From Galeopsis tetrahit (taxonomy: Eukaryota > Streptophyta > Magnoliopsida > Lamiales > Lamiaceae): DNA of 64,000 nt. The stretch lies in assembly GCA_963675135.1 (NCBI GenBank), contig OY776131.1, forward strand, positions 27,023,881 to 27,087,880, given 5' to 3'. Numbering within the stretch: position 1 is the first letter of the stretch; the number at the start of each line of letters is the position of its first letter. The notes below the pieces were generated by a model. The model searched no databases and had not been told where the DNA came from. It saw only the letters and a program-made list of their open reading frames with translations. Position numbers and translations under genes: made by a program. Positions 1 through 11,606 of the stretch are shown here, one piece after another.

Positions 1-1023
1 ACCTATTTGGGATCGGACTTTGTGTGGGTCTGATAAGTAATATGTGTCTGCATAACCAACTAAACAAGGTTTTGATGAGATTGAAAAATATAAATCCATA
101 TCCATTATCCCTCTAAGGTATCGAAAATCACGTTCAACGTCATTTCAATGCCTACAAATTGGAGAAGAATTATAGCTTGCTAATAAATTAATAGTAAATG
201 ATATATCATCAGGCCTAATGTTTCTAGCAAGATTCATTAGTGCATATATTGCACTTGAATATGGTATATACTTCTTGACCAAACAATTCTTAATTTTCTT
301 CGTGAGGTCGAAATGGATCTTTCGCTACATTCAATGACCATACAACTATATGTGTTCTTAAAGGATGTGTTTTATCCATGTAAAATCATTTCAACACTTT
401 CATAACATAAGTGGATTGATACACATAAATCTCATTATTAAAGTGTTCAGTTTGAAGACCCAAATAAAATTTCATTTTACCAAGGTCTTTCATTTCAAAT
501 TTCCTTTTGAGGAAAGCCACGACCTTTGATAGCTTTGTAGGAGTCTTAATGATATTTTAATCATTAACATATACAGAAATTATCACATATTCACATCCAG
601 ATATTTTAATAAAAACATAATGACATATAGGATCATTGTTATACCCCTCATTAATCAAGAATGCATTCAAACGATTGTACAATATGCAACCAGATTGCTC
701 AACTTGACTGAATACATGTTTTGAGAATTCTCGTTTTTCATTATAGGTACCTTTAATCCCTTAGGGATTGTCATGTAAATATATTTATCTAATGAGCCGT
801 ACAAATAAACTGTAACGACATTTGTTAGACGCATTTCAAAATTTTCTTGCACTGCTAGAATTATTAAATAACGAAAAGTTATTGCATCCACCACAGGAGA
901 ATAAGTCTCCTCATAATCAACACCTGGCCTTTGGGTAAAACCTTGTGCGAAAAATCGGGCTTTATACCTCACGATTTCAGTTTTCTCATTTCCTTTCCGC
1001 ACTAATACCCATTTATGCCCCAC
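1..1023 (-). pseudogene. Copia reverse transcriptase/RNase H remnant
   Basis: The longest open piece (667-1023) reads HKWVLVRKGNEKTEIVRYKARFFAQGFTQ-like sequence followed by GVDYEETYSPVVDAITFRYL. This is the N-terminal part of the copia RVT_2 domain (KARLVAKGF and TYSPV blocks). Downstream to base 1 the reading frame is interrupted several times. The tail shows the RNase H block GYADTYYLSDPHKVRSQIG, close to the GYADAGYLSDPHK pattern of copia elements. The YVDD active site cannot be read in a continuous frame. This is family recognition by motif; no function is expected. Confidence 0.8.
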
Positions 1024-1278
1024 GACTTTTATACCATTAGGTGTACGGACAACAGGTCCGAAACTTTTCGTTTAATAAGAGATTGCAATTCTACATTTAT
1101 TGCATCTTTCCACATTGGCCAATCATATCGTTTCCTACATTTATCAATAAATGTGGGTTCAAGATCCTCATCATCTTCCATTATATTGAGCGCTACATTA
1201 TATACAAAAATATCATCGACATCGATTTTATTTCGGTTTCATCTTTCTCCTGTTTAGACATAATTGGTCGATATTTCA

Positions 1279-1958
1279 TCATTTTCGGGCGCCTGAAATA
1301 TCATTTTCTGAGACTTTAAGTAGTATGTCAGATTTTTCAACAGGAATTTTCACATTATGACCATCCTCAATATTTGCTCCTTTTCTTTTTCGAGAATCTT
1401 TAGAACCGAGAGGTCTACCACGCTTCAGGTGTGCCATAAACCTATTTGCAATGGAAGATGATCCTTCAGGGACATCAAATATTAGGAGCATTAACAGCTG
1501 AAATATGTAATTTTGTAACTCTTTTAAGGTCAGTAATTGCGTCTGGCAGTTGATTCGCAATCTTTTCAACTTCAAATTCACACTACTCTGTACGAGGATT
1601 TATGCAATTCAATGATAATTCATTTCAAGAAATATTTCGTGTCAGCTGCTTGCTTTTCCATGTTGGGGAAATTGTCTTCATCGAAATGACAATTAGCAAA
1701 CCTTGCCGTGAATAGATCTCCGGTCCATGGTTCTAAGTATTTAATAATAGACGGAGATTCATACCCAACATATACCCCATTCTCCTTTGGGGATTCATCT
1801 TTGTGCGTTGTGGTGGAGCAATCGGTACATATACAACACATCCAAAAGTTTTTAGATGAGATATATTTGGTTTCTGACCTTGAACCATTTGTACGGGGAA
1901 ATGATATGATAACTAGTTGGCTTGATGCGCACAAGTTTTGCCGCATGAAATAAATCAT
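1279..1958 (-). pseudogene. Copia integrase C-terminal and linker remnant
   Basis: The part at 1620-1958 contains ENGVYVGYESPSIIKYLEP followed by TGDLFTARFANCHFDEDNFP, a hallmark of the region after the integrase core in one common plant copia group. The part at 1279-1581 contains the linker PEGSSSIANRFMAHLKRGRPLGSKDSR, with a GRP/RGRPLGSKD basic patch that is also typical of the group. The two pieces are in different frames and do not join. The integrase D-D-E core is not recognisable between here and 2382. Confidence 0.75.
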
Positions 1959-2381
1959 GACCTCAAGCTGAAATAAAGAGTTTAAATTTCATCAATAATA
2001 GTCATGCAATTAATTGAATACGCTAATAAGTGATTCAACAAGACTGTTTTGTGTATGAATTAACATGAGCAACCAGATGCTCAATATATGTATTCCAATT
2101 GATATACAATAATCATTGAAAGTATAAGATGAAAATTCACTAGTATTATCAAGACGGATTGTCTTAATTGCATTATCAGGAAACTGTACGTGCTCGCAAT
2201 CGTATTATTTATCCCAGTAACTTAGCAAAAATCAAATTGCGAGATAACAATAAGTATACATGTGACCACTTAGTTGATGCATCAAATAAAACCATATATA
2301 AATGGTCCACTTGACGGATATATATGTCTGCATATATCCCCTTGAATTCGTTCCAAGAACATAAAATTTTCATGCTCAACT

Positions 2382-2756
2382 TTAGCTGGTGATGGTCTTA
2401 GAATAAAATTTCCCTTGTGAACAAGCAGCACATGAAAATTCATTGGGATGTAGTATTTTTCGATTTTTCAATGAATGTCCACATGAATTTTCTATAATTT
2501 TTTGCATTATTATAGAACCGGGATGGACCAACCGGTCATGCCAAACATTAAATTCGGTAGTGATCTTTTGGTTTACTACAACATAAATTTCAATTGTTCT
2601 TATGCTCGTGTAATATAAACCCGAGGACAAAGCGGGTAATTTCTCCAACATACATTTATTTCCCGCAACAATTATAGTAATATTAAAATACTCAATATTG
2701 CCTTCATTTGTAGTTTCAAGATGATATCCATTCAAACGAATATTTTTATAACTCAA
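2382..2756 (-). pseudogene. Copia GAG-pre-integrase (zinc-binding) remnant
   Basis: The translation contains WHDRLVHPGSIIMQKIIENS, then C-A-A-C-S-Q-G-K, which matches the H-H-C-C zinc-binding GAG-pre-integrase domain (WHxRLGHPG ... CxxCxxGK). The usual RLGHPG is here RLVHPG, one sign of decay. It lies between the gag remnant and the integrase remnant, as expected on the minus strand. Confidence 0.75.
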
Positions 2757-3451
2757 TAAGTTTCTTTGAGACTTTCAAGAGAATAAGGCATCATTGATAA
2801 TGAATTTTTTCCCTTCGGGTAATAGAATAGTGGCTCTTCCAAAGTGAGAATAATAGATGTGAGAATAAGGCATCATTGATAAGTTTCTTTATACATTTGC
2901 TTCTCTCCATTTTAAATGTGAGAACAATTTTTTATTGTTGAATATAATGTGCATTGTTGCACTATCCACGAGACATAGATCTCCACATTCTTCCTTAAAT
3001 GTTGATGTTGCCATACCATTTTCCATTTCAAAAAATACAAAAGTAAGAAATTTACAATCTAATTATTTTAATTTTAAGGTATATAAAAATGTAATAGTCA
3101 TTCATATTATAAAGGATAAAAATACATAAGACATTGCACAACATAAAAAAATAAACATTACATAATAAATTATCGAAGGAAATTATATTTGAATATTATA
3201 AACTCTAATTACCACCTTCAAGTGGGCAAGGTAATCAGCAACATCAAATTTTGTTATGTCAAACATCTCGTTATCGAATTCACTATTCACACAATTTGTT
3301 TTCAACCCTTTTCTCTTTTCCTTTAATGTTCAGAAATTTATTTTTTCTTTTTAGAACCTTTAAAATTCGGACAAGTATTATAATCATTTTAAAATCCGTT
3401 TCGGTCAAACCCGCGTCCGGGGCCTAAGTTTTCATCAAAAACTCATTATTT

Positions 3452-3943
3452 TTACCCAGCCACCAAGAGACATGAAGGTAGTTCAAAATATTTAGTAAAG
3501 CCCTTCTCACGATATTGTTGTTGCAATATCACATTAGAATCATGAAATGTGGAGAATGTCTTTTCAAGCATACCATCATCACTAATATTTTCTTCACATA
3601 ATTTTAATTGAGAAGTGATTCTGAACATAGTTGAATTGTACTCACTCACGGATTTATAGTCATATATTTCTTTAAGATTTATCCACAATTAAAGTGGATC
3701 TTTCACCGTGAGGTATTCAACTTTCTATCCTTCATCAAGATAGTGGCAAAGGAAAATCATGTCTTTGGGCCTTTGGCCGTATTTTTTATTATATGCTTGA
3801 TTTGCCACTTTTATGGAATCCCCAAGACCCATGGCATCCAAATGATTTTCAACATTAAGAATTCGATCATTACAATTTTTTTCAGTAATATCAATAGCCA
3901 CAAATTTAAGTTTTGTCAAGTTCGACATGTTGAAAACTATCAA
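3452..3943 (-). pseudogene. Copia gag (UBN2-type) remnant
   Basis: Two pieces in different frames make up the gag remnant. The upstream piece (3725-3943) begins MSNLTKLKFVAIDITEKNCN within the ORF and continues NRILNVENHLDAMGLGDSI, typical of the gag N-terminus of copia elements that start MSNLxKLEFVALDISGKNY. The next piece (3452-3688) reads LKEIYDYKSVSEYNSTMFRI and a SQLKLCEENI-type helix of the UBN2/Retrotran_gag domain. A frameshift and a short gap lie between them near 3700. No intact zinc knuckle is seen. Confidence 0.75.
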
Positions 3944-4132
3944 ATAGATAAGAGATTGATTAATTGTAAAATAACATAATCATCAAAATAGTAATGAAAT
4001 AAGAGGTGACAAATAAACATTGTAAGATAATAGTTTCTAAACATTTCGATACATACCTCCGTACAATACCTAAAATTTATCACTATCTGAATTTCGTCAG
4101 TAGAAATATTTTACGAGCTCATGCTGATAACG

Positions 4133-4389
4133 TGTTGTGAAACAACTTAAAAGTATAACTTCATATACTAAATATGTGAACAAGATGTAGAGATAATATA
4201 GAATAATTTTGTTACACTTAAAGTGATTACTATAACATTTGCACCCCTATTTATAGGTCTTATTACAAGCTTGAAAAGATGAAATGAGAGGTGCACTATA
4301 AATGTAGGTACATGAACAATCAAATGACACATAGTGGATATTAAGAAGGAAGTAATGGACATTCATACAAACAAATAATATTCATAACA
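4133..4389 (-). repeat. 5' LTR of the decayed copia element
   Basis: Read on the minus strand this 257-bp segment begins TGTTATGAA and ends TTCACAACA, an imperfect inverted TG...CA pair. It lies directly upstream of the gag remnant. The minus-strand bases just inside it (CGTTATCAGCATGAGCTC, about 4115-4132) sit where a primer-binding site should be. The partner LTR is outside the window, so the boundaries rest on the termini alone. Confidence 0.65.
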
Positions 4390-4509
4390 CTCTGGAAATA
4401 ATTTAGAGACAGATTTTTCCGCTAAACGACGTTTTTCCATACTGAGAATATCTAAAAAAAACTGTCTTTAATTTTCTCAATTTTTATAGTGAGATAAGAA
4501 CTATTCCCT

Positions 4510-6326
4510 TAAGGTATCTCCAATGCCACTACCCAAACTCAATTTAAGTGGGAAATCCTCCTCCAATGCAGTGGTAACATTCAAATCAATTTGCCACAAT
4601 TAATGTTGGAGAAATTGATTAATTTTAATTAATTAATTGATTTTAAAATGAGAGTGGAGAACACTCGTCTTTGATCAATTTATTGAGGGCTATAAATGTA
4701 ATTTCAAGAAAATTAAATGGCATAAAATCGTTCTACTCTCTGAGTAGATGTTCGTAGTGTATTTAAAATCTTAAAACCGAATTTCGGTGAGTGAGAAATT
4801 AATTCACGAAGTTGAAACGTCAAATAATACACTTTATGGGATAAAGTGTTATATCATGTTAATTGTCCCAATGGTTCAAATAATAGTGACTAATGAGCAA
4901 TCCAATAGTCTATACGGATGCACGTGTGTGCTCGTACGGTTGAGCTTGGGCCTAGTCTTGGGCTCGTGACTCGTGGGTTTTAAATTTGGGATTTCAGACC
5001 CATCTATAATTTTGGAACTTGAATATTTGGGCTTGGCTCATACAAATCAAGTTTTCAGAAAGTTGAAACCCAATTTGAAATTGGGTTAACCCAAATAAAT
5101 TTAAAAGTTGAATTTGAACTATGACGAATTTGGACGTTGAGGATGTCTAGGTACATTGACGTTACAAATTGTGATGAACTTGGACGTACGGATGTCCAGG
5201 TTCATAGATGTTTCAGTAATGAATTTGTAACCGCAAAAGAGTTACAAAACCATTTAAATCTTGTAACCGCAAGACGTTACAAGTTACATGAATGCCGTAA
5301 TGAATGTGGAGACCCCTCACATGTTGGAACATGCCTATAGGGTGCATGTTTTATGTTGCAAAAACACTCTTACACACAACACTTGAGATTTTCTAGAAAA
5401 ATCATAGCATCACACATTTTGCATCAAGTATATAGAGTGTAGTCCAGTTTTTGTGTCGATTCAGTTCGTTGGAACTCTATACGTTGTGGTGCTGCTCGTA
5501 TAGAGGCGAAAGTCGTTTTACCTTTTAAAACGTTACGTCAAACCGTGAGCACTAGCCGGGACGTATTCGTTTTGCGGGAAAAGGGTTTCCTTGACTCGAC
5601 TTTAACTTTGCTCCTATTGTTCGTGAGATGGGGTCGTTGTTGCTGATTTCAAGAACCTGCTCGTTTTGGAAAGATGCTAAAGGAGGAAAGCTGCTAAAAG
5701 ACGAAAAATTGAAGACTTTATGTAAATATTAATTTAATTGTATTTACAATTTTGTTATTTATTTCTATCAATTTTGTAAGGCAATTGTTGGGTGCTCAAA
5801 ATTTCCAACAATTAATAGTATGTGGCAAATTTACCACCTACTATTCACAAACACAAATTTCATTTTAAAGTTATTTCTTTTGTTTTAGATTGAAATGTTT
5901 GTTTTTTCTGAAAATGTATTTATTTTTTATTTAATTTAATATTATGATACGTTAATATCATACATAACATTATTTAATTTTAGATTTATTATTATTTTGT
6001 ATTTGATATTATGCAATATTAATATTATAATATTTTAAAAATTGAAAATATATAAATTTGTTGTATTGTAATATTTTATTAATATGCAGACATATAATTT
6101 AAATTATAAAATACAATTAAAAAAATATACTTACTACAAAATTAAATTATATATTTGATTATAAAAAAAAAATTTGATAAAATGGAATATAAATTTGAGT
6201 TGAATTGTTGAAGATGATTTTACTGTTTGACTTAAATTTGATAGCAAATTGAAGATTTTAATGACAAATTTGATAGCAAATTGAAGATTTTAATGACAAT
6301 TTGAGTCCAGTGTTGGAGATAGCCTT
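4510..6326. mobile_element. TIR element (PIF/Harbinger-like MITE), split by a solo LTR
   Basis: The left end (TTAAGGTATCTCCAAT, from 4510) is inverted at the right end (TTGGAGATAGCCTTA, to 6326). The similarity continues inward with ACTCAAATT-like sequence. TTA/TAA trinucleotides flank both ends, as for PIF/Harbinger elements, but the exact boundary is ambiguous by one base. Removing the LTR at 4604-5810 leaves about 600 bp with no coding sequence. A direct duplication of about 30 bp lies near 6237-6297. Confidence 0.5.
4604..5810 (+). repeat. Solo LTR related to the copia B family
   Basis: The segment begins TGTTGGA and ends TTTCCAACA and is bounded by perfect 5-bp target duplications ATTAA (4599-4603 and 5811-5815). 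It has no internal retrotransposon sequence. Several blocks match the LTRs at 34039-35002 and 39745-40692: the GAGTAGATG...TTAAAATCTTAAAACCGA region, GTGAGTGAGAAATTAATT, the CGTTTTACCTTT block and the GCGGGAAAAGGGTTT block near the end. It is more diverged and about 250 bp longer, so it is an older or separate subfamily. It arose by LTR-LTR recombination. Confidence 0.85.
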
Positions 6327-6492
6327 AGCCCTCCTCCCCAAAGTTTTCATACTTTTTTTGGTTTGGAACCCATCATATACTCAATTCACCTACTTTATTT
6401 ACTTTATATATAAAAATTTACAAAATTACCGCTCAACACTCTTATCATTACATTTTTTTCTTAAACCATGTGCATGGGGGACGGAGGGAGTA
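6322..6492. mobile_element. Stowaway-like MITE candidate
   Basis: The right end reads GGGACGGAGGGAGTA, the inverted Stowaway TIR (CTCCCTCCGTCCC) with a TA target base pair. The left end near 6322 (TAGCCCTCCTCCCC) is a degraded match. The inside is AT-rich and non-coding. It abuts the right end of the preceding TIR element, so the left boundary is uncertain. Confidence 0.45.
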
Positions 6493-6842
6493 ATAAATTA
6501 TTAATTATCGAAGTTGTTAAATAAATATTATCATATGTTTTAATTTGTTATCATTCAAAATGTATGGTAAATATATTTTTTTTTCATTTTATTTAATGTT
6601 CAATCCATAATAAACTTCACACCCTTAAAATATAATTCCTTTCATAAACCACCTCCACAATATTCACAATTTAACACAAAATTCTATTACTTTTCAATTC
6701 AATTATTTACTTTATACATAAAGATTTACTAAATTACCCTCAATATCCTACTTATTACTCAACTTTTTTAAAAAGTGTGTCCTACATGTGAAGTTTATTC
6801 TAGTACGGAGCGAATACTATCTTAACAATCTCGATAATATTA
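6493..6842. other. Non-coding AT-rich spacer
   Basis: No coding sequence is visible. The stretch near 6600-6810 (AAACTTCACACCC ... ACGGAGCGAATACTA) looks like another worn MITE end of the Stowaway type, but no paired terminus could be fixed. Confidence 0.4.
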
Positions 6843-7117
6843 TACTACCTCCATCTCATATTAATTTTCATATGTAGGTGGACATACATATTAAAAAAGT
6901 TTGTAATACTATATAAATCAAAGAATATTGACTTTTATTTCACTATATAAATCAAAGAAATGAGTTGATTTGTATACATATATGAACTCAAATATAATGA
7001 CATTTTGTGTAACATTGTGAATATTGTGAAAGTGATGAAGCTTCTAAATGACATGTGAAAGTTATTGTGAAACGTCCTGAAAAAGAGTATAGAAGTTATT
7101 ATGGTGCACAAAAGTAC
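6843..7117. mobile_element. MITE remnant, same family as 62711-63003
   Basis: The left end TACTACCTCCATCTCAT has the Stowaway/mariner look with TA flanks. The inside block AATGACATTTTGTGTAACA with the following TTGTGAATATT is shared with the element at 62711-63003. The right terminus is badly eroded. It does not encode a protein. The remaining 240 bp up to 7356 is plain AT-rich DNA downstream of the F-box gene. Confidence 0.45.
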
Positions 7118-7356
7118 TAATGAATGGAACAATCAAAACTTAAAAAAAAAATCAAAACAAAAATTTATATAAGACGATTACAGATGGCTGAATCTTGTAA
7201 ATTTTAAAGGAGATGTAATCATTTCAAATCCTAGAAAAAGTGTCTCAAAAACAATTTAACTCTTAAATTAATGGAATTTGAAGTTCGACAATACTAGAAT
7301 AAAACACACGCCCAAAATTTCTAACTCCGTTACTATCATTAGTGGTTGACCAGTGA

Positions 7357-9066
7357 CTAAACGAATAGTAATTTAGTTGAGTTTGGTATTATTGGTTCGA
7401 GTTGCTTCCGCACATTAGCAGCTGCGATGGGTAGACAACTTTTAAATGATGTTGCTATTTTTGGTCCGAGTTGCTTTTTCTCCTTACCCTTAGCAGTTGC
7501 CAGCCGTTGATAGCATTTATACGATGCATGACAAGGTTTAACCGTCAATTCTTGGAGACTTGCCGCAGCATATTTGATGATGAATGCAGCAACTTCCCAC
7601 TCTGTTGGACTGCCCAAATATCCCGACAGCTTCACTTTCCTCAAGTCTGGAGAACACTTTTTAACCACACTATATTCAAAATTTTGTCTTGGATAGGAAT
7701 TAGGGAGCTCAATCTCATTTGGGTGCTTCACCTGAATAAGAATATTCGAATCATTTAAAATTCAATTGCATACACAAATTTATCTTAATATAACATAATA
7801 TAGAGGCACGAACAAGGTCAATATTGGTTAGAAAAATCAAGATAAAAAATGGATACATACCTTCATCTCAAATTTCTCTAACGAACGACATGCTTCAATC
7901 AGTTTAATGAGCGGATACACAGGCACATGCCAGTGCAATTTCTTATAATGCCATTCGACCACCAGGTGTTTAACATTTATCAATTCAGGAAGCCAATCAT
8001 CCTACAACGTCAAACATGTACTACTATTAATTATTATACAGTATATAAGAAAAATGTAATGGAAGAAAAATTTTAAAAAATCATTACATTATTTACCTGG
8101 GGAAAAGATAAACTCCATAGCGTAATCTGAACAAACAGTAGTTGACTAAGTATACAAGGTGACAATTGTGCACCAACTCTTCCGCCGAAAGGGGTGAAAC
8201 CTTGGATCTCACTATAATTGAACTCAATAAGCTTTGGGGCATTATTGACACGCACAACACATGTACGGGTCAATTCATACAACCTCAGAGAGACGAGGTT
8301 AATCATATTTTCGATCTTGATTGATTCAACTAGACGAGAACATATATTTAAGTGTTGCAACCTGGGATGCCCAACAATCATAGCATTTCTTAATACACGA
8401 GGATCAAAGTGATGTATTCGATGATCTTCAAGAGATAAAGTTTCAAGATTAGGAGAATGGGAGAGGATAAGTTTAATGAGTTGATCATCCACACCAATTT
8501 CACACAAATGCAACTCTCTCACACATTTGAGGCCTCCTAAATTGTCAAGTTGAAGTTGGTAATCCACCCCATTACAGAGATATATGAGACGGTTTCTTAA
8601 AGTAATATCAATGATTTCAACTCCCCTAGCCAATGCAAACTCAACCCACCTCTTTATGTACATATTCATATTCACTACATCCTTCAAACCGAACATGTGT
8701 AACTTGAATTCTTTCAAGGATTGTACCCTTGTATGAATCCAGAGTATGATTGATCATCTTTAGAATTTTCTTTTCCTCTGCATCTACTCTACGGTTATAT
8801 TTTTCTTCTCCTTTAGAGAGAAATTGCAAAATGTCGAATCGAGAGGTTAGAGTGACGAGAGGATCCTTATATTGAACAAAGTTAAGTCGAGTGATTAGAG
8901 TGTGGAGAGGTCGCCAACGAGTTGAAAGGACACTTGTGGCTGTAGCTTCTTTCACGGTAAGACGAGAGATTATGGATATAAGAATATCGTCTCCCAATTT
9001 GCTAATTTTGTCCTCCTTCTCCCCATCCTCCTTCCTGTCCTTCTTCTTCCCCTTACTTCTTGTCAT
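7357..9066 (-). CDS. F-box/FBD/LRR-repeat protein, three exons, one probable frameshift
   Basis: The likely role is substrate-recognition subunit of an SCF ubiquitin ligase, from the family pattern. Exons on the minus strand are 9066-8097, 8001-7861 and 7731-7357, with GT-AG junctions. The start ATG (9066) gives a basic tract (MTRSKGKKKDRK), then an F-box at about residues 19-60 (ISKLGDDILISIISRLTVKEA, ATSVLSTRWRPL). LRR-like text follows (LKCVRELHLCEIGVDDQLIK, SPNLETLSLEDHRI). Exon 2 is FBD-type sequence (INVKHLVVEWHYKKLHWHV), and exon 3 continues it (SPDLRKVKLSGYLGSPTEWE). The first exon is in two frames: SYKG reads on to a stop at 8641, while the frame VQSLKEFKLHMFGL takes over near 8727. 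One extra G in the run at 8726-8728 would explain this. It is either a young pseudogene or a base-call error, since the rest is well preserved. Confidence 0.75.
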
Positions 9067-9904
9067 GCCTTTCTTTATACACACAAAAACACAAACAATT
9101 ATAAAACCAAGCAATTACATTAGTACAATTAAACGGCAAATAAGAAAAATGGACCAACATCAAATAAAATTAAATGACATGTGTATAATCATATTGTTCG
9201 AATCTATTTTTTAAAGCATAGCAACTTCAACAAAAGTAATAAAGTAATTACTGTAATTATAAAAATAATAGTCACCAGAATATTTTCAAGAATTTGTTTT
9301 ATAAGAAGAAAATAGGACCAGTATGTCCATATATAGTGCTTATGTGAGGTGAGTTAATTAAGAAATTTTCAACAAATTAATTTCCAAGATATATGACCGA
9401 CATTGAGTAATTCAAATTATAAATTGATCTCCTAGTACATATATAAAAGTTTTTTCCGTTAAAAATTCTAATAACCTTTTTATATAATAAATATGTATTT
9501 ATTAGTACTATATATTTAATCTCTTCTACCCTGACACTATATAGTTTGGAAAAGGGAAATTCTTCTATGCAATTGAGTGATACACTAGGATTTTAATGTT
9601 TAATCTACATAATTTAATTTTTAATCTCAACATTTGACCAAATTCATTGAAATCTAATTCTAATTGTATAGCCAAGTATCACTTAATGGAAAATATAGTG
9701 TGAAGTGAGTGTCGTGAAACGTGAAAATTATAGTATAATCTAAACTAAGCAAAGCATGAGTAATATATTGAAAACTGAATTTAATGTGAACAAGATAGGA
9801 CAGATTTCAACAAACATTAAAACAACTAATTAAACCTCAATCTCACAATTAGAGAAATTAATACATTGAAAATTGAAGCATGAATAATTGGGTTACTTAC
9901 CTTA

Positions 9905-9998
9905 CCTTTGGAGTGAAGAATTGAAACTCTGTGCTGCTGAAAAGAGGCAGAGCGAGAAGGTTAATTATGATTAGAGAATATGATGGTCTCTATAAACG
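9905..9998 (-). promoter_or_regulatory. Possible 5'UTR exon and TATA box of the F-box gene
   Basis: On the minus strand a TATA-like TTTATAGAGA (9988-9998) is followed by a stretch ending TCCAAAG|GTAAGGTAAG near 9905, a good 5' splice donor. A leader intron of about 0.8 kb could run from here to just before the ATG at 9066. Bases 9067-9904 otherwise show only AT-rich non-coding sequence. This is inference from signals only. Confidence 0.3.
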
Positions 9999-10671
9999 TG
10001 TGAGATTATGGTTTCAAGATGGGCTTTTCTACCGCTAAACAGAGAGTCTGTTCTATATAAAAATATTAAAATTTATATTTTCTTTTTTAATATTAAAAAA
10101 AATACCCCAATCCCCATTACTGCAGCTATATATAAACAAGGATTTTTTTTTTTTTTTTTTACAATTTTAAGTATGATATGATTTTATTTTATTTTAGAAA
10201 TATCTATATATCAAATACTAGTGCACGACCCGCATACTACGCGGGAATTTAAAATAATTAATCATGTCCGTCTTTAAAAAATATCTATTATTTATATATA
10301 TAATAACGTACAATGCATAGACAAAAATTTGTATATTCTTACAATACTTTTATCTAATTTTCACATTAATATTCAAATAAATTAACTTCACCAACAAAAG
10401 CATGCAAAAATCATGAGTAAAGACCGCTTATAAATATGTACATAATTTACCGCTTAAAAAAATGACACCAAAAGTCTAATCCTGTCATAATTTTGGCCTA
10501 GTGGTCTAAAACTCTACTCAAAATATGTATGGTCATTAAAAAAAAAATAGCATTCAGGGTAGATTAATTTTTTAATTAATTTAGAGCAACTGAAAGTTGA
10601 TAATTTGGAGATAGGGTTGAGTAGCATAGAATTGTGAAATATATGAATTAATTATGTACCAAATATATTAA

Positions 10672-11603
10672 GAGGTGTGTATTCAATTGAGATTCTGTTG
10701 GATTTTTTTGGACTTTTAAAATTTGGAGGTATTCAATCCGGATTTTTAAAAGTCTTTCAAAATTTTGAGGTATTCAATACGGATTTTAAAAAGTCTTTAG
10801 AAATCTTTAGGTATTCAACAATCTATGGATTTTAATACTCTATGGATTTCGTTGGATTCTCTTTCAAAAATATAAATAAATTTCACTAATCAAAATCTCT
10901 TCTAAAATGTAGAGATTTCAACGGATTCTCTTAGAAGACTAGAAGAAAAAAAATATGTGTTAACTATGTTCTTTTGATAAGCATCACAGATTCTTCACCA
11001 CCATTATTATCGTGAAAAAAATTACATCACTGTATTTTAAAATTATGTTCTTTCTTTAAAAATTATAGTATATCGGACACCATCAATAATATCTAATCGA
11101 CGTCAATTCCCCAATTACGTGGTGTTCGATATCATCTAAAAGATTTTGGTGGTATTTTTAAATTGCAATTCACAAGTTCGTGGATTACATAACTTTCTTC
11201 GGAAAGAAGGTCGCTCTGATGAATTTCCAGTCGAATATAAAGAAGAAGAAGATCAAGATTCACCACATCTCGACATGAAAGAGGAAAATTAGAGGAAAAT
11301 TTGGAATTGCTAACTATGTGAAAATGAGGCCGAGGTATAACTGTGTGATGAAAATGAAGATTGAGAATAATAATGATAAATAATAATTTTTTTTAACTAG
11401 GTTTTAGGGGCGTAGTTTATGGAAATCCATGTAAATCAATAAAAAAAATATGTATTTCAGAATCTTGTCAAATCTATAAAAATTCATATAAATCAATAAA
11501 AAAGTCAATTAAACTCTGCATAGAGTCTATGAATTTTCTAAATCCACTGACTTTTTAAAGTCCAAAAAAATCCAAAACGGAATCTTAATTGAATACACCC
11601 TCC
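10672..11603. mobile_element. PIF/Harbinger-like MITE with TAA duplication
   Basis: The left end GAGGTGTGTATTCAATT and the inverted right end AATTGAATACACCCTCC flank a 932-bp non-coding element. TAA occurs immediately outside both ends (10669-10671 and 11604-11606), the PIF/Tourist target duplication. The inverted similarity extends for about 45 bp (GGATTTTTTTGGACTTTT on the left, mirrored on the right). Sub-repeats of the AATCCGGATTTT type lie just inside the left end. Confidence 0.75.
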
Positions 11604-11606
11604 TAA

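Larger units (their letters stand above)
1..4389 (-). mobile_element. Decayed Ty1/copia retrotransposon, cut by the window start
   Basis: On the minus strand the order is LTR (4133-4389), a presumed primer site, gag, GAG-pre-integrase, integrase C-terminus, RT and the start of RNase H, which is the Ty1/copia order. Reading frames are broken throughout and the 3' part, including the 3' LTR, lies beyond position 1. The minus strand of bases 1-60 encodes an RNase H stretch (GYADTYYLSDPHKVRSQ). Large parts of protease and integrase cannot be read in any single frame. It is an old, inactive copy. Confidence 0.85.
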
